Part shown: piece by piece, positions 1 through 10,614 of the stretch
How positions within the stretch are numbered: position 1 is the stretch's first letter
Layout of the letters: every line of letters starts with the position of its first letter
Origin: Rhytidiadelphus loreus
Taxonomy: Eukaryota > Streptophyta > Bryopsida > Hypnales > Hylocomiaceae
Direction: 5' to 3'
NCBI GenBank assembly: GCA_947034895.1
Contig: OX344763.1
Coordinates: 57,927,093-57,991,092, forward strand
DNA length: 64,000 nt
Notes under the pieces: model-generated
What the model saw: only the letters and a program-made list of their open reading frames with translations
Database searches by the model: none
Told to the model about the DNA's origin: nothing
Made by a program: the position numbers and the translations under genes

Positions 1-13
1 TGGAAATGAAATA

Positions 14-25
14 TTCGTGCACGAA
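14..25. other. Perfect 12-bp palindrome TTCGTGCACGAA
   Basis: The sequence equals its own reverse complement and carries two of the four CpG sites of the monomer plus an ApaLI-type GTGCAC core. It recurs at phase 14-25 in the type C monomers across the window. Very common variants change CACG to CATG, leaving one mismatch. It is the strongest dyad in the monomer and a candidate protein-binding or cruciform-prone site. The first half contains the TTCG of a CENP-B box, but the remaining required positions do not match. Confidence 0.9.
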
Positions 26-48
26 CCTGGCCCTCTATTTTAAAGTCC

Positions 49-58
49 ACAAAATTGT
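49..58. other. Short inverted repeat ACAA-AA-TTGT
   Basis: Four-base arms around an AA centre, present in nearly every monomer at phase 49-58. A few copies alter its flank (GTCGAC, GGCCAC, GTTCAC) but mostly keep the arms. A subset changes the adjacent TTGTAATC to TTCTAATC (for example near 19,638, 27,147 and 27,688), which breaks the right arm. One copy (M227, near 41,414) has AATTAAAATC here. Confidence 0.7.
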
Positions 59-100
59 AATCTCATGGAATTCATTGAAAGAAATCTGGGAAAGAGGTTG

Positions 101-114
101 TGCAAGTTGCAAGT
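101..114 (+). repeat. Internal tandem duplication of heptamer TGCAAGT
   Basis: Two exact TGCAAGT copies sit side by side and are followed by GC, so the motif TGC recurs three times at seven-base spacing. The pair is kept in almost every monomer. The main exception is CAAG to CATG in the first copy, in a right-half class first seen at 31,030 and frequent after 54 kb. This may be a relic of short-unit growth in the ancestral monomer. Confidence 0.85.
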
Positions 115-140
115 GCTCCTAAACTCATGAATTAATCAAC

Positions 141-153
141 AAAATATATAATT
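141..153. other. AT-only block with TATATA core
   Basis: Thirteen A/T bases (AAAATATATAATT) form the least stable part of each monomer. Three versions occur: CAACAAAATATATA (common), CAACAAACTATATA (class c, first at about 29,241 and frequent afterwards) and CAAAAAAATATATA (class w, usually linked to GGTGGTC in place of GGGAGTC). It may affect bending, unwinding or nucleosome edge placement; that is inference. Confidence 0.75.
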
Positions 154-198
154 GGGAGTCACGATGAATGACTTTCTAGTACGTGGAAATGAAATATT

Positions 199-210
199 GG
201 TTCACGAACC
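199..210. other. Alternative dyad GGTTC-AC-GAACC in type G monomers
   Basis: In M2 and the other type G monomers (for example M10, M37, M77, M118, M214, M306, M346) the site has diverged, yet five-base arms GGTTC and GAACC still pair around a two-base centre. The dyad centre moves two bases right relative to the type C palindrome. The variant is tightly linked to downstream changes including a SalI-type GTCGAC at monomer bases 45-50 (228-233 in this copy). Confidence 0.85.
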
Positions 211-366
211 TTGCCCTGTATTTTAAAGTCGACAAAATTGTAATCTCATGAAATTCATTGAAAGAAATCTGGGAAAGAGGTTGTGCAAGTTGCAAGTGCT
301 CCTAAACTCATGAATTAATCAACAAAATATATAATTGGGAGTCACGATGAATGACTTTCTAGTACG

Positions 367-1281
367 TGGAAATGAAATATTCGTGCACGAACGTGGCCCT
401 CTATTTTAAAGTCCACAAAATTGTAATCTCATGAAATTCATTGATAGAAATCTGGGAAAGAGGTTGTGCAAGTTGCAAGTGCTCCTAAACTCATGAATTA
501 ATCAACAAAATATATAATTGGGAGTCACGATGAATGACTTTCTAGTACGTGGAAATGAAATATTCGTGCATGAACCTGGCCCTCTATTTTAAAGTCCACA
601 AAATTGTAATCTCATGAAATTCATTCATAGAAATCTGGGAAAGAGGTTGTGCAAGTTGCAAGTGCTCCTAAACTCATGAATTAATCAAAAAAATATATAA
701 TTGGTGGTCACGATGAATGACTTTCTAGTACGTGGAAATGAAATATTCGTGCATGAACCTGGCCCTCTATTTTAAAGTCCACAAAATTGTAATATCATGA
801 AATTCATTGAAAGAAATCTGGGAAAGAGGTTGTGCAAGTTGCAAGTGCTCCTAAACTCATGAATTAATCAACAAAATATATAATTGGGAGTCACGATGAA
901 TGACTTTCTAGTACGTGGAAATGAAATATTCGTGCACGAACCTGGCCCTCTATTTTAAAGTCCACAAAATTGTAATCTCATGGAATTCATTGAAAGAAAT
1001 CTGGGAAAGAGCTTGTGCAAGTTGCAAGTGCTCCTAAACTCATGAATTAATCAACAAAATATATAATTGGGAGTCACGATGAATGACTTTCTAGTACGTG
1101 GAAATGAAATATTCATGCATGAACCTGGCCCTCTATTTTGAAGTCCACAAAATTGTAATCTCATGGAATTCATTGAAAGAAATCTGGGAAAGAGGTTGTG
1201 CAAGTTGCAAGTGCTCCTAAACTCATGAATTAATCAACAAAATATATAATTGGGAGTCACGATGAATGACTTTCTAGTACG
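367..1281 (+). repeat. Partial copy of the 9-monomer HOR (M3-M7)
   Basis: The order is type R (CGAACGTGG with TTGATAG), a w-tailed monomer with TTCATAG, a monomer with AATATCATG, a C monomer with GAGCTTG instead of GAGGTTG, then type M. The same five classes recur in the same order at M19-M23 and, with one change, M28-M32. M1 and M2 before it are a type C and a type G copy. Confidence 0.82.
1112..1123. other. Alternative palindrome TTCATGCATGAA in type M monomers
   Basis: In M7 both CpG sites of the standard palindrome have changed symmetrically (CG to CA on one side, CG to TG on the other), so the 12 bases remain a perfect palindrome, with an NsiI-type ATGCAT core. The same form occurs in M23, M32, M34, M67, M70 and M85, always linked with TTTTGAAGTCC instead of TTTTAAAGTCC. 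It is restricted to the left quarter of the window. Confidence 0.88.
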
Positions 1282-2928
1282 TGGAAATGAAATATTCGTG
1301 CACGAACCTGGCCCTCTATTTTAAAGTCCACAAAATTGTAATCTCATGGAATTCATGTACAGAAATCTGGGAAAGAGGTTGTGCAAGTTGCAAGTGCTCC
1401 TAAACTCATGAATTAATCAAAAAAATATATAATTGGTGGTCACGATGAATGACTTTCTAGTACGTGGAAATGAAATATTCGTGCACGAACCTGGCCCTCT
1501 ATTTTAAAGTCCACAAAATTGTAATCTCATGAAATTCATTGAAAGAAATCTGGGAAAGAGGTTGTGCAAGTTGCAAGTGCTCCTAAACTCATGAATTAAT
1601 CAACAAAATATATAATTGGGAGTCACGATGAATGACTTTCTAGTACGTGGAAATGAAATATTGGTTCACGAACCTTGCCCTGTATTTTAAAGTCGACAAA
1701 ATTGTAATCTCATGAAATTCATGTACAGAAATCTGGGAAAGAGGTTGTGCAAGTTGCAAGTGCTCCTAAACTCATGAATTAATCAACAAAATATATAATT
1801 GGGAGTCACGATGAATGACTTTCTAGTACGTGGAAATGAAATATTCGTGCACGAACCTGGCCCTCTATTTTAAAGTCCACAAAATTGTAATCTCATGGAA
1901 TTCATTGAAAGAAATCTGGGAAAGAGGTTGTGCAAGTTGCAAGTGCTCCTAAACTCATGAATTAATCAACAAAATATATAATTGGGAGTCACGATGAATG
2001 ACTTTCTAGTACGTGGAAATGAAATATTCGTGCACGAAACTGGCCCTCTATTTTAAAGTCCACAAAATTGTAATCTCATGGAATTCATTGAAAGAAATCT
2101 GGGAAAGAGGTTGTGCAAGTTGCAAGTGCTCCTAAACTCATGAATTAATCAACAAAATATATAATTGGGAGTCTCGATGAATGACTTTCTAGTACGTGGA
2201 AATGAAATATTCGTGCACGAACCTGGCCCTCTATTTTAAAGGCCACAAAATTGTAATCTCATGGAGTTCATTGAAAGAAATCTGGGAAAGAGGTTGTGCA
2301 AGTTGCAAGTGCTCCTAAACTCATGAATTAATCAACAAAATATATAACTGGGAGTCACGATGAATGACTTTCTAGTACGTGGAAATGAAATATTCGTGCA
2401 CGAACCTTGCCCTGTATTTTAAAGTCGACAAAATTGTAATCTCATGGAATTCATGTACAGAACTCTGGGAAAGAGGTTGTGCAAGTTGCAAGTGCTCCTA
2501 AACTCATGAATTAATCAACAAAATATATAATTGGGAGTCACGATGAATGACTTTCTAGTACGTGGAAATGAAATATTGGTTCACGAACCTTGCCCTGTAT
2601 TTTAAAGTCGACAAAATTGTAATCTCATGGAATTCATTGAAAGAAATCTGGAAAAGAGGTTGTGCAAGTTGCAAGTGCTCCTAAACTCATGAATTAATCA
2701 ACAAAATATATAATTGGGAGTCACGATGAATGACTTTCTAGTACGTGGAAATGAAATATTCGTGCACGAACCTGGCCCTCTATTTTAAAGTCCACAAAAT
2801 TGTAATCTCATGGAATTCATTGAAAGAAATCTGGGAAAGAGCTTGTGCAAGTTGCAAGTGCTCCTAAACTCATGAATTAATCAACAAAATATATAATTGG
2901 GAGTCACGATGAATGACTTTCTAGTACG
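1282..2928 (+). repeat. Early copy of the recurrent cassette (M8-M16)
   Basis: The order is C/TGTACAG with w tail, C/GAAATTC, type G with TGTACAG, C, type A (CGAAACTGG) with GTCTCG tail, GGCCAC/GGAGTTC, CCTTG/GTCGAC with GAACTC, type G with GGAATTC, C. The same order returns 27 monomers (4,941 bp) downstream from 6,223 and again in the 10- and 15-monomer units, so this cassette is the module shared by the left-half HORs. M16 carries the GAGCTTG marker of the 9-monomer unit. Confidence 0.8.
1711..1723. other. 13-bp dyad CATGAA-A-TTCATG in M10
   Basis: Where GAAATTC and the TGTACAG box co-occur (type G a3 monomers such as M10, M37, M47, M57, M77, M92, M118, M214, M306), six-base arms pair around a single A. 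In monomers with GGAATTC the arms have one mismatch but contain GAATTC. With TTGAAAG instead of TGTACAG the arms shorten. This is a second dyad, separated by about 35 bases from the main one. Confidence 0.75.
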
Positions 2929-5900
2929 TGGAAATGAAATATTCGTGCATGAACCTGGCCCTCTATTTTAAAGTCCACAAAATTGTAATCTCATGAAATT
3001 CATTGATAGAAATCTGGGAAAGAGGTTGTGCAAGTTGCAAGTGCTCCTAAACTCATGAATTAATCAACAAAATATATAATTGGGAGTCACGATGAATGAC
3101 TTTCTAGTATGTGGAAATGAAATATTCGTGCACGAACCTGGCCCTCTATTTTAAAGTCCACAAAATTGTAATCTCATGGAATTCATGTACAGAAATCTGG
3201 GAAAGAGGTTGTGCAAGTTGCAAGTGCTCCTAAACTCATGAATTAATCAACAAAATATATAATTGGGAGTCACGATGAATGACTTTCTAGTACGTGGAAA
3301 TGAAATATTCGTGCACGAACGTGGCCCTCTATTTTAAAGTCCACAAAATTGTAATCTCATGAAATTCATTGATAGAAATCTGGGAAAGAGGTTGTGCAAG
3401 TTGCAAGTGCTCCTAAACTCATGAATTAATCAACAAAATATATAATTGGGAGTCACGATGAATGACTTTCTAGTACGTGGAAATGAAATATTCGTGCACG
3501 AACCTGGCCCTCTATTTTAAAGTCCACAAAATTGTAATCTCATGAAATTCATTCATAGAAATCTGGGAAAGAGGTTGTGCAAGTTGCAAGTGCTCCTAAA
3601 CTCATGAATTAATCAAAAAAATATATAATTGGTGGTCACGATGAATGACTTTCTAGTACGTGGAAATGAAATATTCGTGCATGAACCTGGCCCTCTATTT
3701 TAAAGTCCACAAAATTGTAATATCATGAAAATCATTGAAAGAAATCTGGGAAAGAGGTTGTGCAAGTTGCAAGTGCTCCTAAACTCATGAATTAATCAAC
3801 AAAATATATAATTGGGAGTCACGATGAATGACTTTCTAGTACGTGGAAATGAAATATTCGTGCACGAACCTGGCCCTCTATTTTAAAGTCCACAAAATTG
3901 TAATCTCATGGAATTCATTGAAAGAAATCTGGGAAAGAGCTTGTGCAAGTTGCAAGTGCTCCTAAACTCATGAATTAATCAACAAAATATATAATTGGGA
4001 GTCACGATGAATGACTTTCTAGTACGTGGAAATGAAATATTCATGCATGAACCTGGCCCTCTATTTTGAAGTCCACAAAATTGTAATCTCATGGAATTCA
4101 TTGAAAGAAATCTGGGAAAGAGGTTGTGCAAGTTGCAAGTGCTCCTAAACTCATGAATTAATCAACAAAATATATAATTGGGAGTCACGATGAATGACTT
4201 TCTAGTACGTGGAAATGAAATATTGGTTCACGAACCTTGCCCTGTATTTTAAAGTCCACAAAATTGTAATCTCATGGAATTCATTGAAAGAAATCTGGGA
4301 AAGAGGTTGTGCAAGTTGCAAGTGCTCCTAAACTCATGAATTAATCAACAAAATATATAATTGGGAGTCACGATGAATGACTTTCTAGTACGTGGAAATG
4401 AAATATTCGTGCACGAACCTGGCCCTCTATTTTAAAGTCCACAAAATTGTAATCTCATGGAATTCATTGAAAGAAATCTGGGAAAGAGGTTGTGCAAGTT
4501 GCAAGTGCTCCTAAACTCATGAATTAATCAACAAAATATATAATTGGGAGTCACGATGAATGACTTTCTAGTACGTGGAAATGAAATATTCGTGCATGAA
4601 CCTGGCCCTCTATTTTAAAGTCCACAAAATTGTAATCTCATGAAATTCATTGATAGAAATCTGGGAAAGAGGTTGTGCAAGTTGCAAGTGCTCCTAAACT
4701 CATGAATTAATCAACAAAATATATAATTGGGAGTCACGATGAATGACTTTCTAGTATGTGGAAATGAAATATTCGTGCACGAACCTGGCCCTCTATTTTA
4801 AAGTCCACAAAATTGTAATCTCATGAAATTCATTGAAAGAAATCTGGGAAAGAGGTTGTGCAAGTTGCAAGTGCTCCTAAACTCATGAATTAATCAACAA
4901 AATATATAATTGGGAGTCACGATGAATGACTTTCTAGTACGTGGAAATGAAATATTCGTGCACGAACGTGGCCCTCTATTTTAAAGTCCACAAAATTGTA
5001 ATCTCATGAAATTCATTGATAGAAATCTGGGAAAGAGGTTGTGCAAGTTGCAAGTGCTCCTAAACTCATGAATTAATCAACAAAATATATAATTGGGAGT
5101 CACGATGAATGACTTTCTAGTACGTGGAAATGAAATATTCGTGCACGAACCTGGCCCTCTATTTTAAAGTCCACAAAATTGTAATCTCATGAAATTCATT
5201 CATAGAAATCTGGGAAAGAGGTTGTGCAAGTTGCAAGTGCTCCTAAACTCATGAATTAATCAAAAAAATATATAATTGGTGGTCACGATGAATGACTTTC
5301 TAGTACGTGGAAATGAAATATTGGTTCACGAACCTTGCCCTGTATTTTAAAGTCCACAAAATTGTAATATCATGAAATTCATTGAAAGAAATCTGGGAAA
5401 GAGGTTGTGCAAGTTGCAAGTGCTCCTAAACTCATGAATTAATCAACAAAATATATAATTGGGAGTCACGATGAATGACTTTCTAGTACGTGGAAATGAA
5501 ATATTCGTGCACGAACCTGGCCCTCTATTTTAAAGTCCACAAAATTGTAATCTCATGGAATTCATTGAAAGAAATCTGGGAAAGAGCTTGTGCAAGTTGC
5601 AAGTGCTCCTAAACTCATGAATTAATCAACAAAATATATAATTGGGAGTCACGATGAATGACTTTCTAGTACGTGGAAATGAAATATTCATGCATGAACC
5701 TGGCCCTCTATTTTGAAGTCCACAAAATTGTAATCTCATGGAATTCATTGAAAGAAATCTGGGAAAGAGGTTGTGCAAGTTGCAAGTGCTCCTAAACTCA
5801 TGAATTAATCAACAAAATATATAATTGGGAGTCACGATGAATGACTTTCTAGTACGTGGAAATGAAATATTCGTGCACGAACCTGGCCCTCTATTTTAAA

Positions 5901-6222
5901 GTCCACAAAATTGTAATCTCATGGAATTCATGTACAGAAATCTGGGAAAGAGGTTGTGCAAGTTGCAAGTGCTCCTAAACTCATGAATTAATCAACAAAA
6001 TATATAATTGGGAGTCACGATGAATGACTTTCTAGTACGTGGAAATGAAATATTCATGCATGAACCTGGCCCTCTATTTTGAAGTCCACAAAATTGTAAT
6101 CTCATGGAATTCATTGAAAGAAATCTGGGAAAGAGGTTGTGCAAGTTGCAAGTGCTCCTAAACTCATGAATTAATCAACAAAATATATAATTGGGAGTCA
6201 CGATGAATGACTTTCTAGTACG
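2929..6222 (+). repeat. 9-monomer HOR, two copies (M17-M25, M26-M34)
   Basis: Copy one is 2,929-4,575 and copy two 4,576-6,222, each 1,647 bp. Shared order: T/TTGATAG, C, R/TTGATAG, C/TTCATAG with w tail, AATATCATG monomer, C with GAGCTTG (3,939 and 5,586), type M, then two variable positions. The markers GAGCTTG and TTCATAG are found only in this left end of the window. The copies differ in several monomers: M21 is type T with an extra GAAAATC, while M30 is type G with GTCCAC. Confidence 0.82.
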
Positions 6223-9200
6223 TGGAAATGAAATATTCGTGCACGAACCTGGCCCTGTATTTTAAAGTCGACAAAATTGTAATCTCATGGAATTCATGTA
6301 CAGAAATCTGGGAAAGAGGTTGTGCAAGTTGCAAGTGCTCCTAAACTCATGAATTAATCAAAAAAATATATAATTGGTGGTCACGATGAATGACTTTCTA
6401 GTACGTGGAAATGAAATATTCGTGCACGAACCTGGCCCTCTATTTTAAAGTCCACAAAATTGTAATCTCATGAAATTCATTGAAAGAAATCTGGGAAAGA
6501 GGTTGTGCAAGTTGCAAGTGCTCCTAAACTCATGAATTAATCAACAAAATATATAATTGGGAGTCACGATGAATGACTTTCTAGTACGTGGAAATGAAAT
6601 ATTGGTTCACGAACCTTGCCCTGTATTTTAAAGTCGACAAAATTGTAATCTCATGAAATTCATGTACAGAAATCTGGGAAAGAGGTTGTGCAAGTTGCAA
6701 GTGCTCCTAAACTCATGAATTAATCAACAAAATATATAATTGGGAGTCACGATGAATGACTTTCTAGTACGTGGAAATGAAATATTCGTGCACGAACCTG
6801 GCCCTCTATTTTAAAGTCCACAAAATTGTAATCTCATGGAATTCATTGAAAGAAATCTGGGAAAGAGGTTGTGCAAGTTGCAAGTGCTCCTAAACTCATG
6901 AATTAATCAACAAAATATATAATTGGGAGTCACGATGAATGACTTTCTAGTACGTGGAAATGAAATATTCGTGCACGAAACTGGCCCTCTATTTTAAAGT
7001 TCACAAAATTGTAATCTCATGGAATTCATTGAAAGAAATCTGGGAAAGAGGTTGTGCAAGTTGCAAGTGCTCCTAAACTCATGAATTAATCAACAAAATA
7101 TATAATTGGGAGTCTCGATGAATGACTTTCTAGTACGTGGAAATGAAATATTCGTGCACGAACCTGGCCCTCTATTTTAAAGGCCACAAAATTGTAATCT
7201 CATGGAGTTCATTGAAAGAAATCTGGGAAAGAGGTTGTGCAAGTTGCAAGTGCTCCTAAACTCATGAATTAATGAACAAAATATATAACTGGGAGTCACG
7301 ATGAATGACTTTCTAGTACGTGGAAATGAAATATTCGTGCACGAACCTTGCCCTGTATTTTAAAGTCGACAAAATTGTAATCTCATGGAATTCATGTACA
7401 GAACTCTGGGAAAGAGGTTGTGCAAGTTGCAAGTGCTCCTAAACTCATGAATTAATCAACAAAATATATAATTGGGAGTCACGATGAATGACTTTCTAGT
7501 ACGTGGAAATGAAATATTGGTTCACGAACCTTGCCCTGTATTTTAAAGTCCACAAAATTGTAATCTCATGGAATTCATTGAAAGAAATCTGGGAAAGAGG
7601 TTGTGCAAGTTGCAAGTGCTCCTAAACTCATGAATTAATCAACAAAATATATAATTGGGAGTCACGATGAATGACTTTCTAGTACGTGGAAATGAAATAT
7701 TCGTGCACGAACCTGGCCCTCTATTTTAAAGTCCACAAAATTGTAATCTCATGGAATTCATTGAAAGAAATCTGGGAAAGAGGTTGTGCAAGTTGCAAGT
7801 GCTCCTAAACTCATGAATTAATCAACAAAATATATAATTGGGAGTCACGATGAATGACTTTCTAGTACGTGGAAATGAAATATTCGTGCACGAAACTGGC
7901 CCTCTATTTTAAAGTTCACAAAATTGTAATCTCATGGAATTCATTGAAAGAAATCTGGGAAAGAGGTTGTGCAAGTTGCAAGTGCTCCTAAACTCATGAA
8001 TTAATCAACAAAATATATAATTGGGAGTCACGATGAATGACTTTCTAGTACGTGGAAATGAAATATTCGTGCACGAACCTGGCCCTCTATTTTAAAGTCC
8101 ACAAAATTGTAATCTCATGGAATTCATGTACAGAAATCTGGGAAAGAGGTTGTGCAAGTTGCAAGTGCTCCTAAACTCATGAATTAATCAAAAAAATATA
8201 TAATTGGTGGTCACGATGAATGACTTTCTAGTACGTGGAAATGAAATATTCGTGCACGAACCTGGCCCTCTATTTTAAAGTCCACAAAATTGTAATCTCA
8301 TGAAATTCATTGAAAGAAATCTGGGAAAGAGGTTGTGCAAGTTGCAAGTGCTCCTAAACTCATGAATTAATCAACAAAATATATAATTGGGAGTCACGAT
8401 GAATGACTTTCTAGTACGTGGAAATGAAATATTGGTTCACGAACCTTGCCCTGTATTTTAAAGTCGACAAAATTGTAATCTCATGAAATTCATGTACAGA
8501 AATCTGGGAAAGAGGTTGTGCAAGTTGCAAGTGCTCCTAAACTCATGAATTAATCAACAAAATATATAATTGGGAGTCACGATGAATGACTTTCTAGTAC
8601 GTGGAAATGAAATATTCGTGCACGAACCTGGCCCTCTATTTTAAAGTCCACAAAATTGTAATCTCATGGAATTCATGTACAGAAATCTGGGAAAGAGGTT
8701 GTGCAAGTTGCAAGTGCTCCTAAACTCATGAATTAATCAACAAAATATATAATTGGGAGTCACGATGAATGACTTTCTAGTACGTGGAAATGAAATATTC
8801 GTGCACGAAACTGGCCCTCTATTTTAAAGTTCACAAAATTGTAATCTCATGGAATTCATTGAAAGAAATCTGGGAAAGAGGTTGTGCAAGTTGCAAGTGC
8901 TCCTAAACTCATGAATTAATCAACAAAATATATAATTGGGAGTCTCGATGAATGACTTTCTAGTACGTGGAAATGAAATATTCGTGCACGAACCTGGCCC
9001 TCTATTTTAAAGGCCACAAAATTGTAATCTCATGGAGTTCATTGAAAGAAATCTGGGAAAGAGGTTGTGCAAGTTGCAAGTGCTCCTAAACTCATGAATT
9101 AATCAACAAAATATATAATTGGGAGTCACGATGAATGACTTTCTAGTACGTGGAAATGAAATATTCGTGCACGAACCTTGCCCTGTATTCTAAAGTCGAC

Positions 9201-10614
9201 AAAATTGTGATCTCATGGAATTCATGTACAGAACTCTGGGAAAGAGGTTGTGCAAGTTGCAAGTGCTCCTAAACTCATGAATTAATCAACAAAATATATA
9301 ATTGGGAGTCACGATGAATGACTTTCTAGTACGTGGAAATGAAATATTGGTTCACGAACCTTGCCCTGTATTTTAAAGTCCACAAAATTGTAATCTCATG
9401 GAATTCATTGAAAGAAATCTGGGAAAGAGGTTGTGCAAGTTGCAAGTGCTCCTAAACTCATGAATTAATCAACAAAATATATAATTGGGAGTCACGATGA
9501 ATGACTTTCTAGTACGTGGAAATGAAATATTCGTGCACGAACCTGGCCCTCTATTTTAAAGTCCACAAAATTGTAATCTCATGGAATTCATTGAAAGAAA
9601 TCTGGGAAAGAGGTTGTGCAAGTTGCAAGTGCTCCTAAACTCATGAATTAATCAACAAAATATATAATTGGGAGTCACGATGAATGACTTTCTAGTACGT
9701 GGAAATGAAATATTCGTGCACGAACCTGGCCCTGTATTTTAAAGTCCACAAAATTGTAATCTCATGAAATTCATTGAAAGAAATCTGGGAAAGAGGTTGT
9801 GCAAGTTGCAAGTGCTCCTAAACTCATGAATTAATCAACAAAATATATAATTGGGAGTCACGATGAATGACTTTCTAGTACGTGGAAATGAAATATTCGT
9901 GCACGAACCTGGCCCTCTATTTTAAAGTCCACAAAATTGTAATCTCATGGAATTCATGTACAGAAATCTGGGAAAGAGGTTGTGCAAGTTGCAAGTGCTC
10001 CTAAACTCATGAATTAATCAAAAAAATATATAATTGGTGGTCACGATGAATGACTTTCTAGTACGTGGAAATGAAATATTCGTGCACGAACCTGGCCCTC
10101 TATTTTAAAGTCCACAAAATTGTAATCTCATGAAATTCATTGAAAGAAATCTGGGAAAGAGGTTGTGCAAGTTGCAAGTGCTCCTAAACTCATGAATTAA
10201 TCAACAAAATATATAATTGGGAGTCACGATGAATGACTTTCTAGTACGTGGAAATGAAATATTGGTTCACGAACCTTGCCCTGTATTTTAAAGTCGACAA
10301 AATTGTAATCTCATGAAATTCATGTACAGAAATCTGGGAAAGAGGTTGTGCAAGTTGCAAGTGCTCCTAAACTCATGAATTAATCAACAAAATATATAAT
10401 TGGGAGTCACGATGAATGACTTTCTAGTACGTGGAAATGAAATATTCGTGCACGAACCTGGCCCTCTATTTTAAAGTCCACAAAATTGTAATCTCATGGA
10501 ATTCATGTACAGAAATCTGGGAAAGAGGTTGTGCAAGTTGCAAGTGCTCCTAAACTCATGAATTAATCAACAAAATATATAATTGGGAGTCACGATGAAT
10601 GACTTTCTAGTACG
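6223..10614 (+). repeat. 10-monomer HOR, two copies and a partial third (M35-M58)
   Basis: Copies are 6,223-8,052 (M35-M44), 8,053-9,882 (M45-M54) and a partial 9,883-10,614 (M55-M58), period 1,830 bp. Order: C/TGTACAG with w tail, C/GAAATTC, type G/TGTACAG, C, type A with AAAGTTCAC and GTCTCG tail, GGCCAC/GGAGTTC, CCTTG/GTCGAC/GAACTC, type G with GTCCAC, C, and a variable tenth. The AAAGTTCAC variant of type A occurs only from about 6,999 to 11,212. M40 and M63 share ATGAACAAAATATATAACTGG, showing further copying. Confidence 0.85.

Larger units (their letters stand above)
1..183 (+). repeat. Reference monomer M1 (type C)
   Basis: This copy is close to the commonest form and is used here to number the sites. 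Phase 1 is arbitrary and set by the window edge. Landmarks: a 12-base palindrome at 14-25, the variable box CCTGGCCCTCTATTTT at 26-41, GTCCAC at 45-50, ACAA-AA-TTGT at 49-58, an EcoRI-type GAATTC at 68-73, the variable TTGAAAG/TGTACAG box at about 74-80, a duplicated heptamer at 101-114, an AT block at 141-153 and a GATGAATGACTTTCTAGTACG tail at 163-183 (first bases overlap the CpG at 162-163). CpG occurs at 16-17, 22-23, 162-163 and 182-183. Base count is 66 G+C of 183. I do not recognise the family. Confidence 0.95.

Noticed and set aside
13..29. CENP-B box at the ATTCG of the palindrome.
   Set aside because: Only the TTCG part fits NTTCGNNNNANNCGGGN; the later A and CGGG positions are not met in the common or variant forms.
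6..122. A 38-codon ATG-to-TAA open reading frame repeated in each monomer.
   Set aside because: It recurs by repetition alone. Although 183 is divisible by three, stops (TAA at 120-122, TGA and TAG in the tail) close the frame in every unit, substitutions ignore codon position, and no protein family is recognisable.
141..153. TATA box or promoter at the TATATA element.
   Set aside because: It occurs in every monomer without any downstream gene; simple AT richness explains it.
177..187. ACGT-core element (TACGTGG) as a plant-type transcription factor site.
   Set aside because: It is short, spans the monomer junction, is often lost by CpG decay, and has no gene nearby.
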